Assembly: GCA_030581615.1 (NCBI GenBank)
Contig: JAKTTT010000077.1
Span: forward strand, 1 to 64,000
Reading direction: 5' to 3'
Length of the DNA stretch: 64,000 nucleotides
From: Alloascoidea africana
Lineage: Eukaryota > Ascomycota > Alloascoideomycetes > Alloascoideales > Alloascoideaceae
The notes under the pieces were generated by a model. The model had not been told where the DNA came from. It searched no databases and saw only the letters and a list, made by a program, of their open reading frames with translations. The number at the start of each line of letters is the position of its first letter. Within the stretch, counting starts at the first letter, position 1. A program made the position numbers and the translations under genes. This document shows positions 21,786 to 32,201 of this stretch, piece by piece.

Positions 21786-24263
21786 TTAGAATTTCCAATT
21801 TTCATCAGCAGATTCAATAGCCCATTTGAATTTTTCCTGTAACGTCTTTGGGAACAACTTTTCAATAGGTACACCATACTTCTTGGAAAACATAACTGTC
21901 AGCCTTGGGTCAATATAGTTTGTTTTACTGGTTCCAAGAGCTACAGAAGAATTCTCCTCTTTATCCTGAAGCTGGAGTCTCATATTGTGGATTCTCTCCT
22001 CAAGCTTTGAAACCTGGGCTTCCAATTTTTCCACGGTGGCGTTGGATTTCACCTCTTCCACTTTTCCCGTTTTCAGCTCCTTCTTGTATTGTTTTTCAAG
22101 CACTTTAACAACTTTTAATCTCTCCATCAACTCTGGCTTGAGCATTTTCTTCTGTCCTTCCTCCTTTAGTTTCTCATTGTCTTTCTCAAACTTTTTTGTA
22201 ATCTTTTCGCGCTCCTTTTCCAGTACAATGTTATGAACATTGGCAACATCTTCATCTGATAATTCATTAAGGTCGGCAAAGTAGTCAGCACGCTTCTTCT
22301 TTAACTTAGGATCAAGAACAAGCATCATCTTCTTTAGCCTAATCTTATTCCAGATAATTTCTTTAATTTTGTCATTAGCTTTTGCAACCGAGGTTTGATG
22401 CCCTTTGCTAACAGTCTTCTGATGGTTACATAAAATGGCGACTGCACGATTAGCCTTGTTGAAGTTCAATAACTTTTCTTGGATTGTGCCTTCGTTCGGG
22501 ATCTTGTCTAGCATGTCTTGCATAGTCTTACTTGCGTTAAACGTACGGAAAACTTTTGCAGTTAACCCCGGCATGTAGTTTTGCAAATGCTTGTTGAGAA
22601 TAGAAGGGTCCAATCGGTCAAAAATGTCATCGCCATTTTTCTTTGGTGGTTTCTTAAAAATGCTGAGATTCTTAAACACCTGCAAATCGACTTCCACTTC
22701 CTGGTGATACCGAATCGAGTCTTTACCCAAAAAATCAAAAATGACTGTGTTGGGGGGTTTCAAGGTAACATGCTCATATCGCAATGAACAACAACCGACA
22801 GTGTCTGCCTCATCATCACCTTTTTCTCCGCCTGCTCTGAGAGCAAGAACGTCAATCAAAAAAGTCGCTGTTGCTCTTTGACGATTAAGCATTAAAGGGT
22901 CTTTCAGTTCCTTTCTATAATCCTTCCTGATGGCCTCTATATGATCTTTCAACTGTCGAGATTTCTCAAACTTTCTAAAATCACTCATTCCTTTCAGGCT
23001 TGAGCTTTGCCCAAGTAATACATACTTAGAAGAGTTGCTGATATTCTCTTTCCACGTGGCCAACCAAGTGACAGTATTGTCATGCTTAATTTCGCCCCAC
23101 TTGTGTCCAGCAGGAGGAGCAGGAACCTTTGCTTCCTTTCCGATGTTCAAGGTGATTTGCTCAGGAAGAACTCTTCGTTTTAGTTTTCCGGTTTTTGGAT
23201 GTGCACCTCTTCCTCGGAACAGACCAGGCGGCTCGACCCTAAAGTTGCCTACAAGTTCGTTTCTGCCATCCATTATACAATACTTGAACGAAGCCTCAAG
23301 CTCATCCTTCTCCTGTTTCAACTTTTTCTTTTCAGCAGACGACATGGCCTTCTTTTTCTCACGTTCCTTTTCAAAATAGGAAAACATTTTGGTAAAGTCG
23401 CATTTCTCAAAGCTCGTTATTTTCGTGTCGCAGCCACCGCTCTCTTCAAGTACTTTCAAAAAATCTTCAAAAAAGTTTTTCTGAAAGACAGGATTCTTTG
23501 CATGATCAGATTCCAGCAATGCTGCAAAAAATCCAGCCACTTCCTCTGCTTCAGGAGGAAGATTTACAGGCTTTCCATCATAAATCAGCTTGACATGTTT
23601 AGGTATGGGTTTGTATGGGGGCGGAAACATTACACCTTGGTGCTGTAAGGTGGTCCATTTTATAGTATTATCGTGATTCTCCAACTCCCACCATCTATAG
23701 GCAGCATCATCTTCAGGTTCGGCACTTGTGCTAATGGCAGTGGAATCCTCTTTTTTAACTTTAGCAACAGGCCTCTCTTTTTTCGTGTTTGCCTTTAGTG
23801 CTGCTCCAGGTTTCCCGTTCTCTTTTTTCACCTTTGGTTTGGAATTTTGGGCTTTTGCAGTCACTTTACTCTTTCCTGCGGTTATCTTAGCTTTCTTTGT
23901 CGGTGGAGGATCTGAAGCCTTCCCAGTGCTTTTCCTTTTGGCAGGGGAAACTTTCCCGGTCTTCGTTTTCCCAGTGCCGTTAGAAAGGGGATTCAAAGTA
24001 TCATCTGAAGTTGCAGAAGTATCAGAATTGTTTTGATCCTGATTTTCACCAGTTAACAGCTATTCAAAAGATGAAAGGGATACAATCTGTTCAAAAGGTA
24101 TGACATGCTAAACACGTCTGCGGAGGACTTACTGAATTAGCTTTTGCTAAAGAAACCAACAACGAGCAGTCAGATAAGAGTACTACATGGAATCAACTAA
24201 GACACTTTACTTACATGAAGCTACTCGGGCCATCAACGGAATATCTTCGGAATCAGAGGACAT
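21786..24263 (-). CDS. TOP1: DNA topoisomerase I (type IB), with a 14-nt second exon
   Basis: Nuclear enzyme that relaxes supercoils through a 3'-phosphotyrosine link. On the minus strand the exons are 24263-24215 (49 nt), 24146-24133 (14 nt) and 24059-21786, giving 778 residues (S. cerevisiae: 769). Both introns (68 and 73 bp) start GTAAGT and end TTTAG or ATAG. Skipping the small exon puts the main frame out of register, and the main frame has TAG directly before its acceptor, so all three exons are needed. The N-terminus is [20 protein letters not shown], then a Lys-rich disordered region. The core domain begins near [15 protein letters not shown], with [20 protein letters not shown] containing the catalytic Arg region, and continues to a coiled-coil linker. 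The active-site Tyr736 lies in [10 protein letters not shown], 42 residues from the C-terminus, as in S. cerevisiae. Confidence 0.96.
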
Positions 24264-24885
24264 TGCTAGCTAAATAGCAGAAGCAGTTGCATTAGATGGG
24301 AAAAGAGAAGAAGAGGACGCTCAACCTGTTTTAGTTCACAAAAGCAACACACGTGACCTAAACTTCACCCATTGAAACCTGATTCTTGTTCTCAGATATA
24401 CGCATGTGCTGATGTATACAGTAGATAAGTTGCTGGCTGCCAGATAGTCATGTTTTAAAAATTTTGCATAGGAGGTAGAAAAGGAAGTAATCAGGTAAGA
24501 GCCTTTCATCAAACTTTAGATTTAAACAGAAAAGGAGCTCCTAGTGAACGGCTTAATCGGGAGGACAAGCACAACCCTCAGCACTCTGGTATCAGGTGTA
24601 CTATTATTAAGTGTATATCTGAGCATTGACCTCTTCCTAGCTTAATTTTAGGCTTCTTGAACTGCTAAAATGGGAAAGCAATCAGAGCAGAGAAAGCTTC
24701 TTTTGATGAGCGTTTGTGTAGATAGGACAGGGGATGCGGTTTGGGCATTTAATGATACCCATACCGTTGGTCTTGACGATATAGATAGATTATGATGAAT
24801 ATACATGGTGAGTAGATGGCGAACTGGGTACATACACATACAACATAATAGTACACGAATAGCCTCATTAGTATTCCCTGTTTTG
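24264..24885. other. TOP1 promoter and 3' end of the poly(A) polymerase gene
   Basis: This 0.6 kb between same-strand genes must hold the TOP1 promoter. ACACGTGACC (CACGTG at 24351-24356) lies about 90 bp upstream of the TOP1 start and is a possible Cbf1/bHLH site. Nothing else was recognised. Confidence 0.5.
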
Positions 24886-26457
24886 TTAGAGCTTTGGAAC
24901 ATAATCTTCCTCCTCTCCAGAGTCACTTGAATCAATAGTTACCACGACTGGTTTCATGGGTTTCTTAACGTCTGCCTCTGGGCTATACTCAGAGTCTGAT
25001 TCAATCTCAACTTGGGCATTGCTATCCTCTGCGTCATCTGAAGCAACATCCAAAGTTATAAAACTAGGAATCTTTGTGCCTGCTTTTACCTCGTTGACCT
25101 CTGGAATATCGATGGTATGCTCTAACAGTAAGGCAGATTCATTGACGATGAGGTCTCTATCATCGTTAAAATCACGTTCTGGCCCCTTGAATCTTATAAT
25201 GTTGCCCAAAATAGATTGGCCCATTCGTTGCCTTGCTGTTTGGTAGTGTAGTTCATAGCATCGACTTGTCAGTAAGTCGTATGCTCCACCAAATGCCTTT
25301 TTGATATTGCGTATGTTGAAGGATCCTCTGCTTATATTGTTTGTGGGATCCTTTGGATCTAGAATGGCCAAAGAAAAGACTTGCCTTGGATTCTTTAAAG
25401 CCTCAACGGCTTGTTTGCGTAGATACCGACAGTGTCCCTTTTCGTTTATTGCAATTGCGACATTATCATAACCAAAATTCCTGCCATAAAGCTCGAAGAA
25501 TTCGACCATTAAGACACCCAAATTTTTCATAGGGTCTATTGCAATAGTCGATAACCGAGGATGCATCTTCAAAAAGGAATATACCATACAAATCACAGAG
25601 TATCCGCCTAGTCCTCCCGTCCGGACTTCATTCATTCGTCTTGCAGCCAAAAACTGTTTTGTAATCAGCGTCAGTTCTCTTAAGCATGGCACTTCTTTTA
25701 ACCATTTTCTTATTGTTTGAGCAGCTTCTATGCCGTTTTGTCTTTCAAATGATATATCAAATGGGACGTTACTTGTCTTTTCAACAAATTTTATTATTGG
25801 TACTTTCGCGGTCGCGATAACCTCTACCTTCTTCGCAATCCCCGATGCTTTTAACGTCGTTGACAGCGAGTACAGATAGTTCCTTGAGTCATATTTTCCA
25901 GTTGGAGAGACCACCACTGTATCGATATCCGCACCGGGAAGATACATATCTGTAGCGTATGAACCAAATACCACCAGCTTACTATCAGGCCATTTCGTCT
26001 CTATGATTCTTTTCAGCTCTTTCACCGCGTTGTTTCTCATGTCTATCTCATTCCGAGATGGAGACATGTATGCTATAAAGTCGAGCATCTCCAAGGTCAG
26101 CCAATCTCCTATTTCTCGCTGCTCAGAATGATCATGATCTTTTATCCAAGGGTAGGGCGAAACTTTCTGGACCTTGTGACTGGAACTACTATCGCTGTCC
26201 GAATCATCGCTGTATTCTGACCGCTTTCTCTTTGACGTATCCTCCTCATCTTCTGAAGAAGAATCAAACCCTATAAAATCGGCATTTTCCTCTATGCCTC
26301 TGCTCTTGTCGTCTTTTGCCGCGGTTTCGGTCGTTGACTCGTGGTGTTCGCTTTCTGCGTCTGAGTTACTCTCACTACTGTCTGAAACTTCTTTGCTCTT
26401 TGATGACCGTTGTAGCTTGCTTTTGAATATCTTGCTCAGTTTTCCCCTTTTGCTCAT
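24886..26457 (-). CDS. PAP2: Non-canonical poly(A) polymerase of the TRAMP complex (Trf4/Trf5 type)
   Basis: Nuclear polymerase that adds short A-tails to aberrant RNAs, marking them for exosome decay with an Air-type RNA-binding partner and Mtr4. The protein has 523 residues in one exon. The acidic, Ser-rich N-terminus (1-98) is followed by PYPWIKDHDH, the nucleotidyl-transferase palm with VVFGSYATDMYLPGADIDTV (catalytic Asp177 and Asp179), the third Asp at about 234 in VPFDISFERQNG, and the central and PAP-associated domains (GGLGGYSVICMVYSFLKMHP, then ENVLMVEFFELYG-like sequence at about 315-330). The family's usual tail follows. S. cerevisiae has two paralogues, PAP2/TRF4 and TRF5; I use PAP2 but cannot separate them. 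It is divergent from the PHAF1-family gene. Confidence 0.93.
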   Translation of the reverse strand: MSKRGKLSKIFKSKLQRSSKSKEVSDSSESNSDAESEHHESTTETAAKDDKSRGIEENADFIGFDSSSEDEEDTSKRKRSEYSDDSDSDSSSSHKVQKVSPYPWIKDHDHSEQREIGDWLTLEMLDFIAYMSPSRNEIDMRNNAVKELKRIIETKWPDSKLVVFGSYATDMYLPGADIDTVVVSPTGKYDSRNYLYSLSTTLKASGIAKKVEVIATAKVPIIKFVEKTSNVPFDISFERQNGIEAAQTIRKWLKEVPCLRELTLITKQFLAARRMNEVRTGGLGGYSVICMVYSFLKMHPRLSTIAIDPMKNLGVLMVEFFELYGRNFGYDNVAIAINEKGHCRYLRKQAVEALKNPRQVFSLAILDPKDPTNNISRGSFNIRNIKKAFGGAYDLLTSRCYELHYQTARQRMGQSILGNIIRFKGPERDFNDDRDLIVNESALLLEHTIDIPEVNEVKAGTKIPSFITLDVASDDAEDSNAQVEIESDSEYSPEADVKKPMKPVVVTIDSSDSGEEEDYVPKL

Positions 26458-27019
26458 GTTTCCCTTTGACCAGAATCTCTTTCGTGCTAATGCCCATATC
26501 TTTCCGATGCTCCTCAGATTTCTTTCTCAAAATGTCCGGGTAACATAAGCTAGCAACTGTACCATTTCCCGACTTGTGTTCTGGATGCGATGAGCCCGAC
26601 GGTAACAAGCCAACAGTCAACATAGAAAGCATTCGCAAAGGTGAAGCTGGCCGGATGGGGTCGTGGCAGGCGATATCAGCATATTCTCGAGCCGAAATGG
26701 TATGTAGGGTTTGCCTATTAGACGAGTGCTTGGTCTTGCTTTCGGAAAACTGGATGAGCAGCGTGTGAACCATCAAGGGTGGGAGTCATCAGAATCGGTG
26801 AATAGTCAGGCTGCCTCCACTTTTCTTTGAGTATTTCTTGTTTAGATGGTCTGGCTCATTAGTTGTATACATTTAGATATACCAACCTTTGCTATGCTGC
26901 TTTCTGCTCTTTAGGGTGTGTGAGCATTAGAAAGAGAGCGTGGCACTGTGGAGTTGGAGCTACTTCTTATCTCTCACTTCCTTCTCTCTTGTCTTTCCTC
27001 CCAACATTATAGCTCTGCG
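26458..27019. promoter_or_regulatory. Divergent promoter region of the poly(A) polymerase and PHAF1-family genes
   Basis: A 562-bp intergenic region. Frames at 26375-26776 (-) and 26574-26768 (+) overlap each other and match nothing. No clear TATA box was found for either gene. Confidence 0.45.
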
Positions 27020-28893
27020 ATGAGTATCACAACAACGACAACCACCCATACTGCAACTCTTCTTCCAGGAATCGCTCTTGGATTTCTGAGTATGTATAAC
27101 AGGTGCATCTACTCTGTCTGTCTTGGGTCCTGTGTACTGGAGAATAGGAGCTCGAGTGCTCTCCCTCAACCCAGTTAAGCCCTATCGGACACAGATCATG
27201 GAGATTCTCTTACTCTAACATGTCATCCTGCGCTTTAAGAACTCGGGGCGTCTCTTTATTCAATAATTTCCCGAATCAGATCTGATCGTATAGCTTTCCC
27301 TTCCATAGAGTTTTGCTACTCATCCTCTGATCCACTCAACGCACCGATCATCGTTGTGTTAAAGTCCAATGGACTACGATTGACTTTTGATGCCATCGAG
27401 CAACGACTCCGTCTCATCGAATTGATGGAATGGGGCAAGATGATAATCAGTTATAACAACACTGAGCTGGGGTAGGCCCTTCCTGCGGTTTTATTGTTGC
27501 ACACTGGACCGGATCTAACCTCCTCTGTACATATAGGAAGCACGGCAGGCCGAGCTTCAAGACGATCTACAACAAAGTGTTTGGGTAAGATCACATCTGT
27601 TCTTTGAGAATTAGTTGACACGTTTTAACCTATAATTTTCCATTTTGACCAGTCCGGCTTATCCAGGCGAGTGGTTCTCCTCCAAAAGGACGTATATCCT
27701 TTCTTATCCAGTATGTGACAGAAGTTTGCGGAACAGCACAAAACTGTATGTGCAGATTTCTAATTTTTGATGATTTAAGGGTGTTGGGTTTTCTTTTGAG
27801 CTTGCTGAACAAGTAGAACCTGCTTCGGATTCTGAAGAATTCATTAATTATCTCTCTTCATCGCAAGGACCAGTCTGTAAATCGCTAGCAATATTCAAGG
27901 GTAACAGCTGGCGGAAAGGACGCGAATGGATATTCAACACCGAAACTAATAAGGTTACTTCGCTGGATTTGGTTTCCGCAGAAGAGTTGCCATTTGTTGT
28001 CATTGATGTGGTTGACATTAATGTAAGCAGATCTTATCGTTTAGTTGTTTTTTGTCATGTCTACTAACCACCAAGTTTTTTGGGTGCAAATAGTTTAACA
28101 AACGAAAAACCACTTTCAAGTTTTTGTATCATAAGAATGGACAAAAAGAGTACACTGTTTGCTTGGGCTCAACAACAATGCAGGACATAATTGTTAACTT
28201 GGGACCTCCATCTGAGCGCTACAAAAAGAAAGACTCGAGACTTTTAATTCATTCCGATAATGTGATTAAAAGAGAAGAAGATGGTGAGTACATGAACATT
28301 TTTTTTGTCTTTCTGACATATTAATTTTGGTTTAAGATGAAGGAATCTTTTTTAACTACTTTGAGTCTGGGTTTGATATTCTTTTCAACACTTATCGGTC
28401 TCCTCCCTGTGTCAAAAAGATTATCATTCATACAAATGCTCCATCGTCTGCCTCATTTTTAAAGTACAAGAAATGTCGATGGTCCATGACCAAGAAAGTC
28501 TCTGATTCTGAGACCATTGTCGTCAACTCTGAGCTCTACTTTGAAGAGATCTCTAAAAACTTTGTCTCTACTGAGTTTCCCATGCTATTGGACAGAGAAG
28601 ACAATAGCCCAAGCAGCAGCATGGAGTTGATCAGCGATGACGAAGACGACAAGAGCGAGACTGATGAAGACATCTTCATTGATAAAATGGATGGCGACAT
28701 TGTCACAGATGAGAACGGAAAGGGAACCACTGGCCGTATCTTGTTAAAACCAGATGAAGAAGAGACAAGGCTATCTAAGGAGAGAAGAAACAGTAACAAG
28801 GCAGAGTGGTCTCAAAGTAAATTGTATGGTGATGACGGTTGTGTTTGGGAGGTTCTCAAGAATGGGACTATAAGCTCTTTTACATTGTATTAG
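27020..28893 (+). CDS. PHAF1/UPF0183-family protein (C16orf70 homologue) with six introns
   Basis: Seven exons, 27020-27089, 27240-27471, 27537-27584, 27653-27710, 27780-28022, 28094-28283 and 28337-28893, give 465 residues. Donors are GTATGT, GTAGGC, GTAAGA, GTATGT, GTAAGC and GTGAGT; branch sites include CTCTAAC, TCTAACC and CTACTAACC. Human PHAF1 is 422 residues and the match runs end to end: LLPGIALGFLKLG (human EFTLGMPLAQAV), SNGLRLTFDAIEQRLRLIE (human DGIKLLFDAFNQRLKVIE), GVGFSFEL (human GLSFSFQL), FFNYFESGFDILF (human FFNYFTLGVDILF), and the end CVWEVLKNGTISSFTLY (human IFEVMQNNHIASVTLY). An acidic insertion (about residues 345-400) is extra. In animals PHAF1 is linked to autophagy and phosphoinositide binding at the phagophore; a role in this yeast is not known. 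I recall no S. cerevisiae member. Confidence 0.88.
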
Positions 28894-28947
28894 GATGTTA
28901 GAGGTTTAGCACATATTATTAGTATTAATATTTTTATATGAATGAAT

Positions 28948-29652
28948 CTATTTGTTTCTTAATAATTGGACTATTTGTTCTTGTAAAAGCGTAACCCCAG
29001 CCAAAAAACCGTCCACAATTTTGATATTGGGACCAACCGCATTCACGATTGCGTTGTCCAATCCAGACATTCCAGCACAACCAAGACAAATTATTTGAGC
29101 TCCTTCTTCAACGGCCTGTTTTGCGCATTGTCCAATTTTCGCAAAAACAAGCTCAGTGCTCAGTTCGTGCAATTCCAAAACACCCAGCCCCGTAGAGTAA
29201 GTCCGTGTAAAGTGCTTTTCAGCCACTGTTTCTGATTTGAAAAATTTCAGCGTCGCTTTGTCAAGCAGTTCCTCCCATTGTTTTCCAGTTGTTATAATTG
29301 CGCATTTGCCATTATCCAAGCGCGAGCTGTAGATCATACTGGCCTGAAAGATTCCCAGAACTGGTTTGCCGGTCTGTGATTCAAGCCATATAACAAGAGG
29401 ATGATCTGAATAGCAGCATACCAGGAAAGCGTCGTGACTTGGTATCAGTGCTTTCAATTCAGGAACACAACCTTCTGTTGACTGGCGGGCCGTTATGTCA
29501 TCGTTTATCGCTGTGGGACAAGTCTCTGGTGGACCAGTAAAATAATGGTACTCAATGCTGGGACTATATGCTTCTGATGAACTGAGTAACTTCTCCAATG
29601 ACTCTGTTATCGACTTTGATGAGTTTGGATTGATTATAAGAATCGAAGGCAT
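28948..29652 (-). CDS. DCG1: Dcg1-like Asp/Glu/hydantoin racemase-family protein
   Basis: A 234-residue protein of the Asp/Glu/hydantoin racemase family. It matches S. cerevisiae Dcg1 (244 residues), a gene of the allantoin (DAL) cluster whose reaction is not settled. The first strand reads ILIINPNSSKSITESLEKLL. The two Cys motifs expected of cofactor-free racemases are present: CCYSDHPLV (first Cys) and CLGCAGMSGLD (second Cys). A GATAAC lies upstream on the coding strand (near 29730), compatible with nitrogen regulation, though this is weak. It converges on the PHAF1-family gene with 54 bp between stop codons. No other DAL gene is adjacent; the Dal5-type permease is 20 kb away. The start is the first ATG. 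Confidence 0.88.
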   Translation of the reverse strand: MPSILIINPNSSKSITESLEKLLSSSEAYSPSIEYHYFTGPPETCPTAINDDITARQSTEGCVPELKALIPSHDAFLVCCYSDHPLVIWLESQTGKPVLGIFQASMIYSSRLDNGKCAIITTGKQWEELLDKATLKFFKSETVAEKHFTRTYSTGLGVLELHELSTELVFAKIGQCAKQAVEEGAQIICLGCAGMSGLDNAIVNAVGPNIKIVDGFLAGVTLLQEQIVQLLRNK

Positions 29653-29910
29653 ATTTTACAGTCCTAGATTATATCTGATGGCCAGGATCGAGTGGCCTCC
29701 TATCTAATCGGTATTGAAATTACGCCTGGGTTATCTCTCGTTCAACATGACTTTATTCCCCATCCCTCTATATATTGCTAGTTGCATTAAACCAGAGTCG
29801 AATATCGAAAACCATAATTAAGACTATGGGCAAGACAAGCATGTTTATGATGCACCAGCATTAAAGTAATAAAAGCAAGATGTTTAAAAAAAGTAAAACA
29901 AAACACCAGT

Positions 29911-31485
29911 TTAGACCCGTTGTGTCCTGTGATCTCTTGCGCCCGCCAATAACTGGCGCTGTGTTTGCTGTGCCTGAAGCCGAAGGGGGACAAGCCTTCT
30001 CTCCAAAGATTCCATTCCGGATTCTGACGGTTCCTGTCCATATTGGCGACTTTCTGATCCATTTATCAACCCACTGTTCCAAATCTTCAACAACTCCATC
30101 TTAAGCTGTGCATCTTTGCTTGAACGAGGCACACGGCTTTGATCGTAGCTTTTACGAGCGTCCTGCTCAGATAGCAAGGAAAACGAGGATTCTGATGAAT
30201 CTGGGTCGGCTCTTTCTGGCGATCTAGAGTTACTTGGGGACCCATTGTTGGCAGGACGATGGCCACCTCTCTGTTTAGATATATCCAGGCTTCCTCTTGC
30301 CTTTTCATGTCTCCGTAACCTTTTCAAGGATTCGATCACAGGGTTATGATACCTCCTTACTGTAAGATATTCTCGAGATAGCCTTTCAAATTCGCGTTTA
30401 TCTTGAACTGAGCTGGACACAAATGGGAAAGGATTCCCTGATGATTGCTGATTACTCAAATCCATAATGCTATTCTCCCGTTGCAACCAGAGCCTTTGCT
30501 GCGTTCGGGTGATATTTGGAGTTTGAGCTTTTGAAGCTGCTAGCATATCAACCAGCGAAGTGCTGGCGTCGTCTCGTCTCATGATTGGGTCGACAGCGCC
30601 AGGAGAAACACAATGTGCTGGTTTACGCTGAGATATGGAGCGAGAGGCATACCTCTGTTCAGTATTACTTCTGATAGTGGCTGATCCCATGGATAAAGCC
30701 GAAACGTCAGAGTCCTCTCGAGTCATTTTGGTACTGGTTGAGCCTGCTGCAGATTTGGCAGCTCCCGTGAGGATCGCTGTTCTTACCAAATTCTGCTCCA
30801 CGTTCATCTTTGGAATAGCGCGTTCTTGGCCTGTAGATTGGGATAATAGTACGTTTGAAAGATACTGTTGAGCAATAGAAGGTGACTGCGCGGTTATATT
30901 GTTGTCTCTTTGAGACGCTAGAGAAGCTTTCGATTCCCCAGATAGTGAAGCGCTTTTCGTCGGGGTCTGTAACTCTGCCTCGCTGCTACAAGAAGAATCA
31001 GAAAAGGAATCGACCTCTTCTTCGGTTTCAGAGCCCTCTTTCTGTGCGGATTCCGCTGGTTGTTTTTTCAATTCATCCTGTTGCTTTGCATTCCTTGTAA
31101 TATGCAGAGAGCTTCTTCTCCTACCAGCGAGAAACGGTCGTGGCGAGCGCAGGTGGTTCTTGTTATCTTCTGGCCGATACTTGCTTAAAACGATAGTGCC
31201 TGCGCTTTTCGATCGTTCCATACGGATACGTCTATTATTTTGAGCTTCCACTAACGGATGCCGCTTCGGGTTCTTGAGAGAAGACGATTGCTCCTGGGCC
31301 TGGCTGGTGTTGGCTCCCTGACCGGTTATGTGGGGGGTCAACTTAAACTTGTTCAGGTTTCTCACTTTTGACCCTCCTCGCACGGCAAACTGTTTGTATC
31401 CTCTTTTTTTCGCACGGTCATCCGGAAGACTCTTGATCGAGGATGTGGATCTCCCTCTCGCCAAAGTAGGCCGCGGTTGTGACAT
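29911..31485 (-). CDS. TCO89: TORC1 subunit Tco89
   Basis: Fungal-specific subunit of the rapamycin-sensitive TORC1 kinase at the vacuole. The protein has 524 residues (S. cerevisiae: 799) and is mostly disordered and Ser-rich, so the call rests on short conserved blocks: GYKQFAVRGGSKVRNLNKFK near the N-terminus (S. cerevisiae has FRQFSTRSRAK), SETEEEVDSFSDSS (TTDEEVECFSED), NVLLSQSTGQERAIPKM, then the family signature TRTQQRLWLQRENSI followed by EFERLSREYLTVRRYHNPVIE. Position gives strong support: it lies directly downstream of CTI6 on the same strand, as YPL180W follows YPL181W in S. cerevisiae. Many RxxS sites suggest phosphorylation. One exon; the start is the ATG at 31485. Confidence 0.85.
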   Translation of the reverse strand: MSQPRPTLARGRSTSSIKSLPDDRAKKRGYKQFAVRGGSKVRNLNKFKLTPHITGQGANTSQAQEQSSSLKNPKRHPLVEAQNNRRIRMERSKSAGTIVLSKYRPEDNKNHLRSPRPFLAGRRRSSLHITRNAKQQDELKKQPAESAQKEGSETEEEVDSFSDSSCSSEAELQTPTKSASLSGESKASLASQRDNNITAQSPSIAQQYLSNVLLSQSTGQERAIPKMNVEQNLVRTAILTGAAKSAAGSTSTKMTREDSDVSALSMGSATIRSNTEQRYASRSISQRKPAHCVSPGAVDPIMRRDDASTSLVDMLAASKAQTPNITRTQQRLWLQRENSIMDLSNQQSSGNPFPFVSSSVQDKREFERLSREYLTVRRYHNPVIESLKRLRRHEKARGSLDISKQRGGHRPANNGSPSNSRSPERADPDSSESSFSLLSEQDARKSYDQSRVPRSSKDAQLKMELLKIWNSGLINGSESRQYGQEPSESGMESLERRLVPLRLQAQQTQRQLLAGARDHRTQRV

Positions 31486-32201
31486 TTATCTTGTCTTCCG
31501 TTCAGGAGCGCATCCTGTTTTGCCCATTAGTCGAAGTCTCCAAGCAGCGGGTGTACGGAGGAGCCAGCAGAGAGCAGCAAAAGTGCGAGAAACGGTCTTT
31601 GCAGCCATCAAATGGCATTGGCGGCCGTCTTGCGGGCAGATTGGGGGAATTAAAAGGTTGGGCATGAAGAGCAAATGCTCTTTATGTGCTGGCGGGTTTG
31701 GGTACTGAGCTGGCTAAGGAGACAACACCAGGGGGGAGAAGTATAAGAGCCAACTTCTCAGGCTTAACCCGCCAGTCATGTCTTTTTAGTAGAGCATTCA
31801 AGAAACATCTTGGGTTTTAAACTGTAGTGCTTGAGTGAATTCTAATCCACTTCAATCTTTCCGTCTATGAAGGATGCCATTTTATATATATATTTAGTTT
31901 TCTAGCACAATAAGGTGGCCCACATAAATCCTCAAGTTAAAGCTATACATTTTAAACATAAAACAAGAATTAACCCGATCCAGAAATCAGAGATGGGCAG
32001 CAACTTTCAGCATGATTCTTCTTCTTCTTCTTCATCGTCATCGTGTACATAAGCTCTTCCCTGGCATGCCAAACAAAAATCAGAAACAAGACTCCAAAAA
32101 GAGAACAAAAAAACGAAATCAACGTAAAGCTAAACAACAGTAATAACTCGTAAAATAGAAACGACAATAATCATGATAAAAACAATATTCAATACACTGG
32201 G
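31486..32201. other. Intergenic region between CTI6 and TCO89
   Basis: This 0.7 kb holds the CTI6 3' untranslated region and the TCO89 promoter. A CTT/CAT-rich stretch (ttcttcttcttcttcatcgtcatcg) sits near 32018-32043. Short frames at 31328-31708 are shadows. No other feature was seen. Confidence 0.5.
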
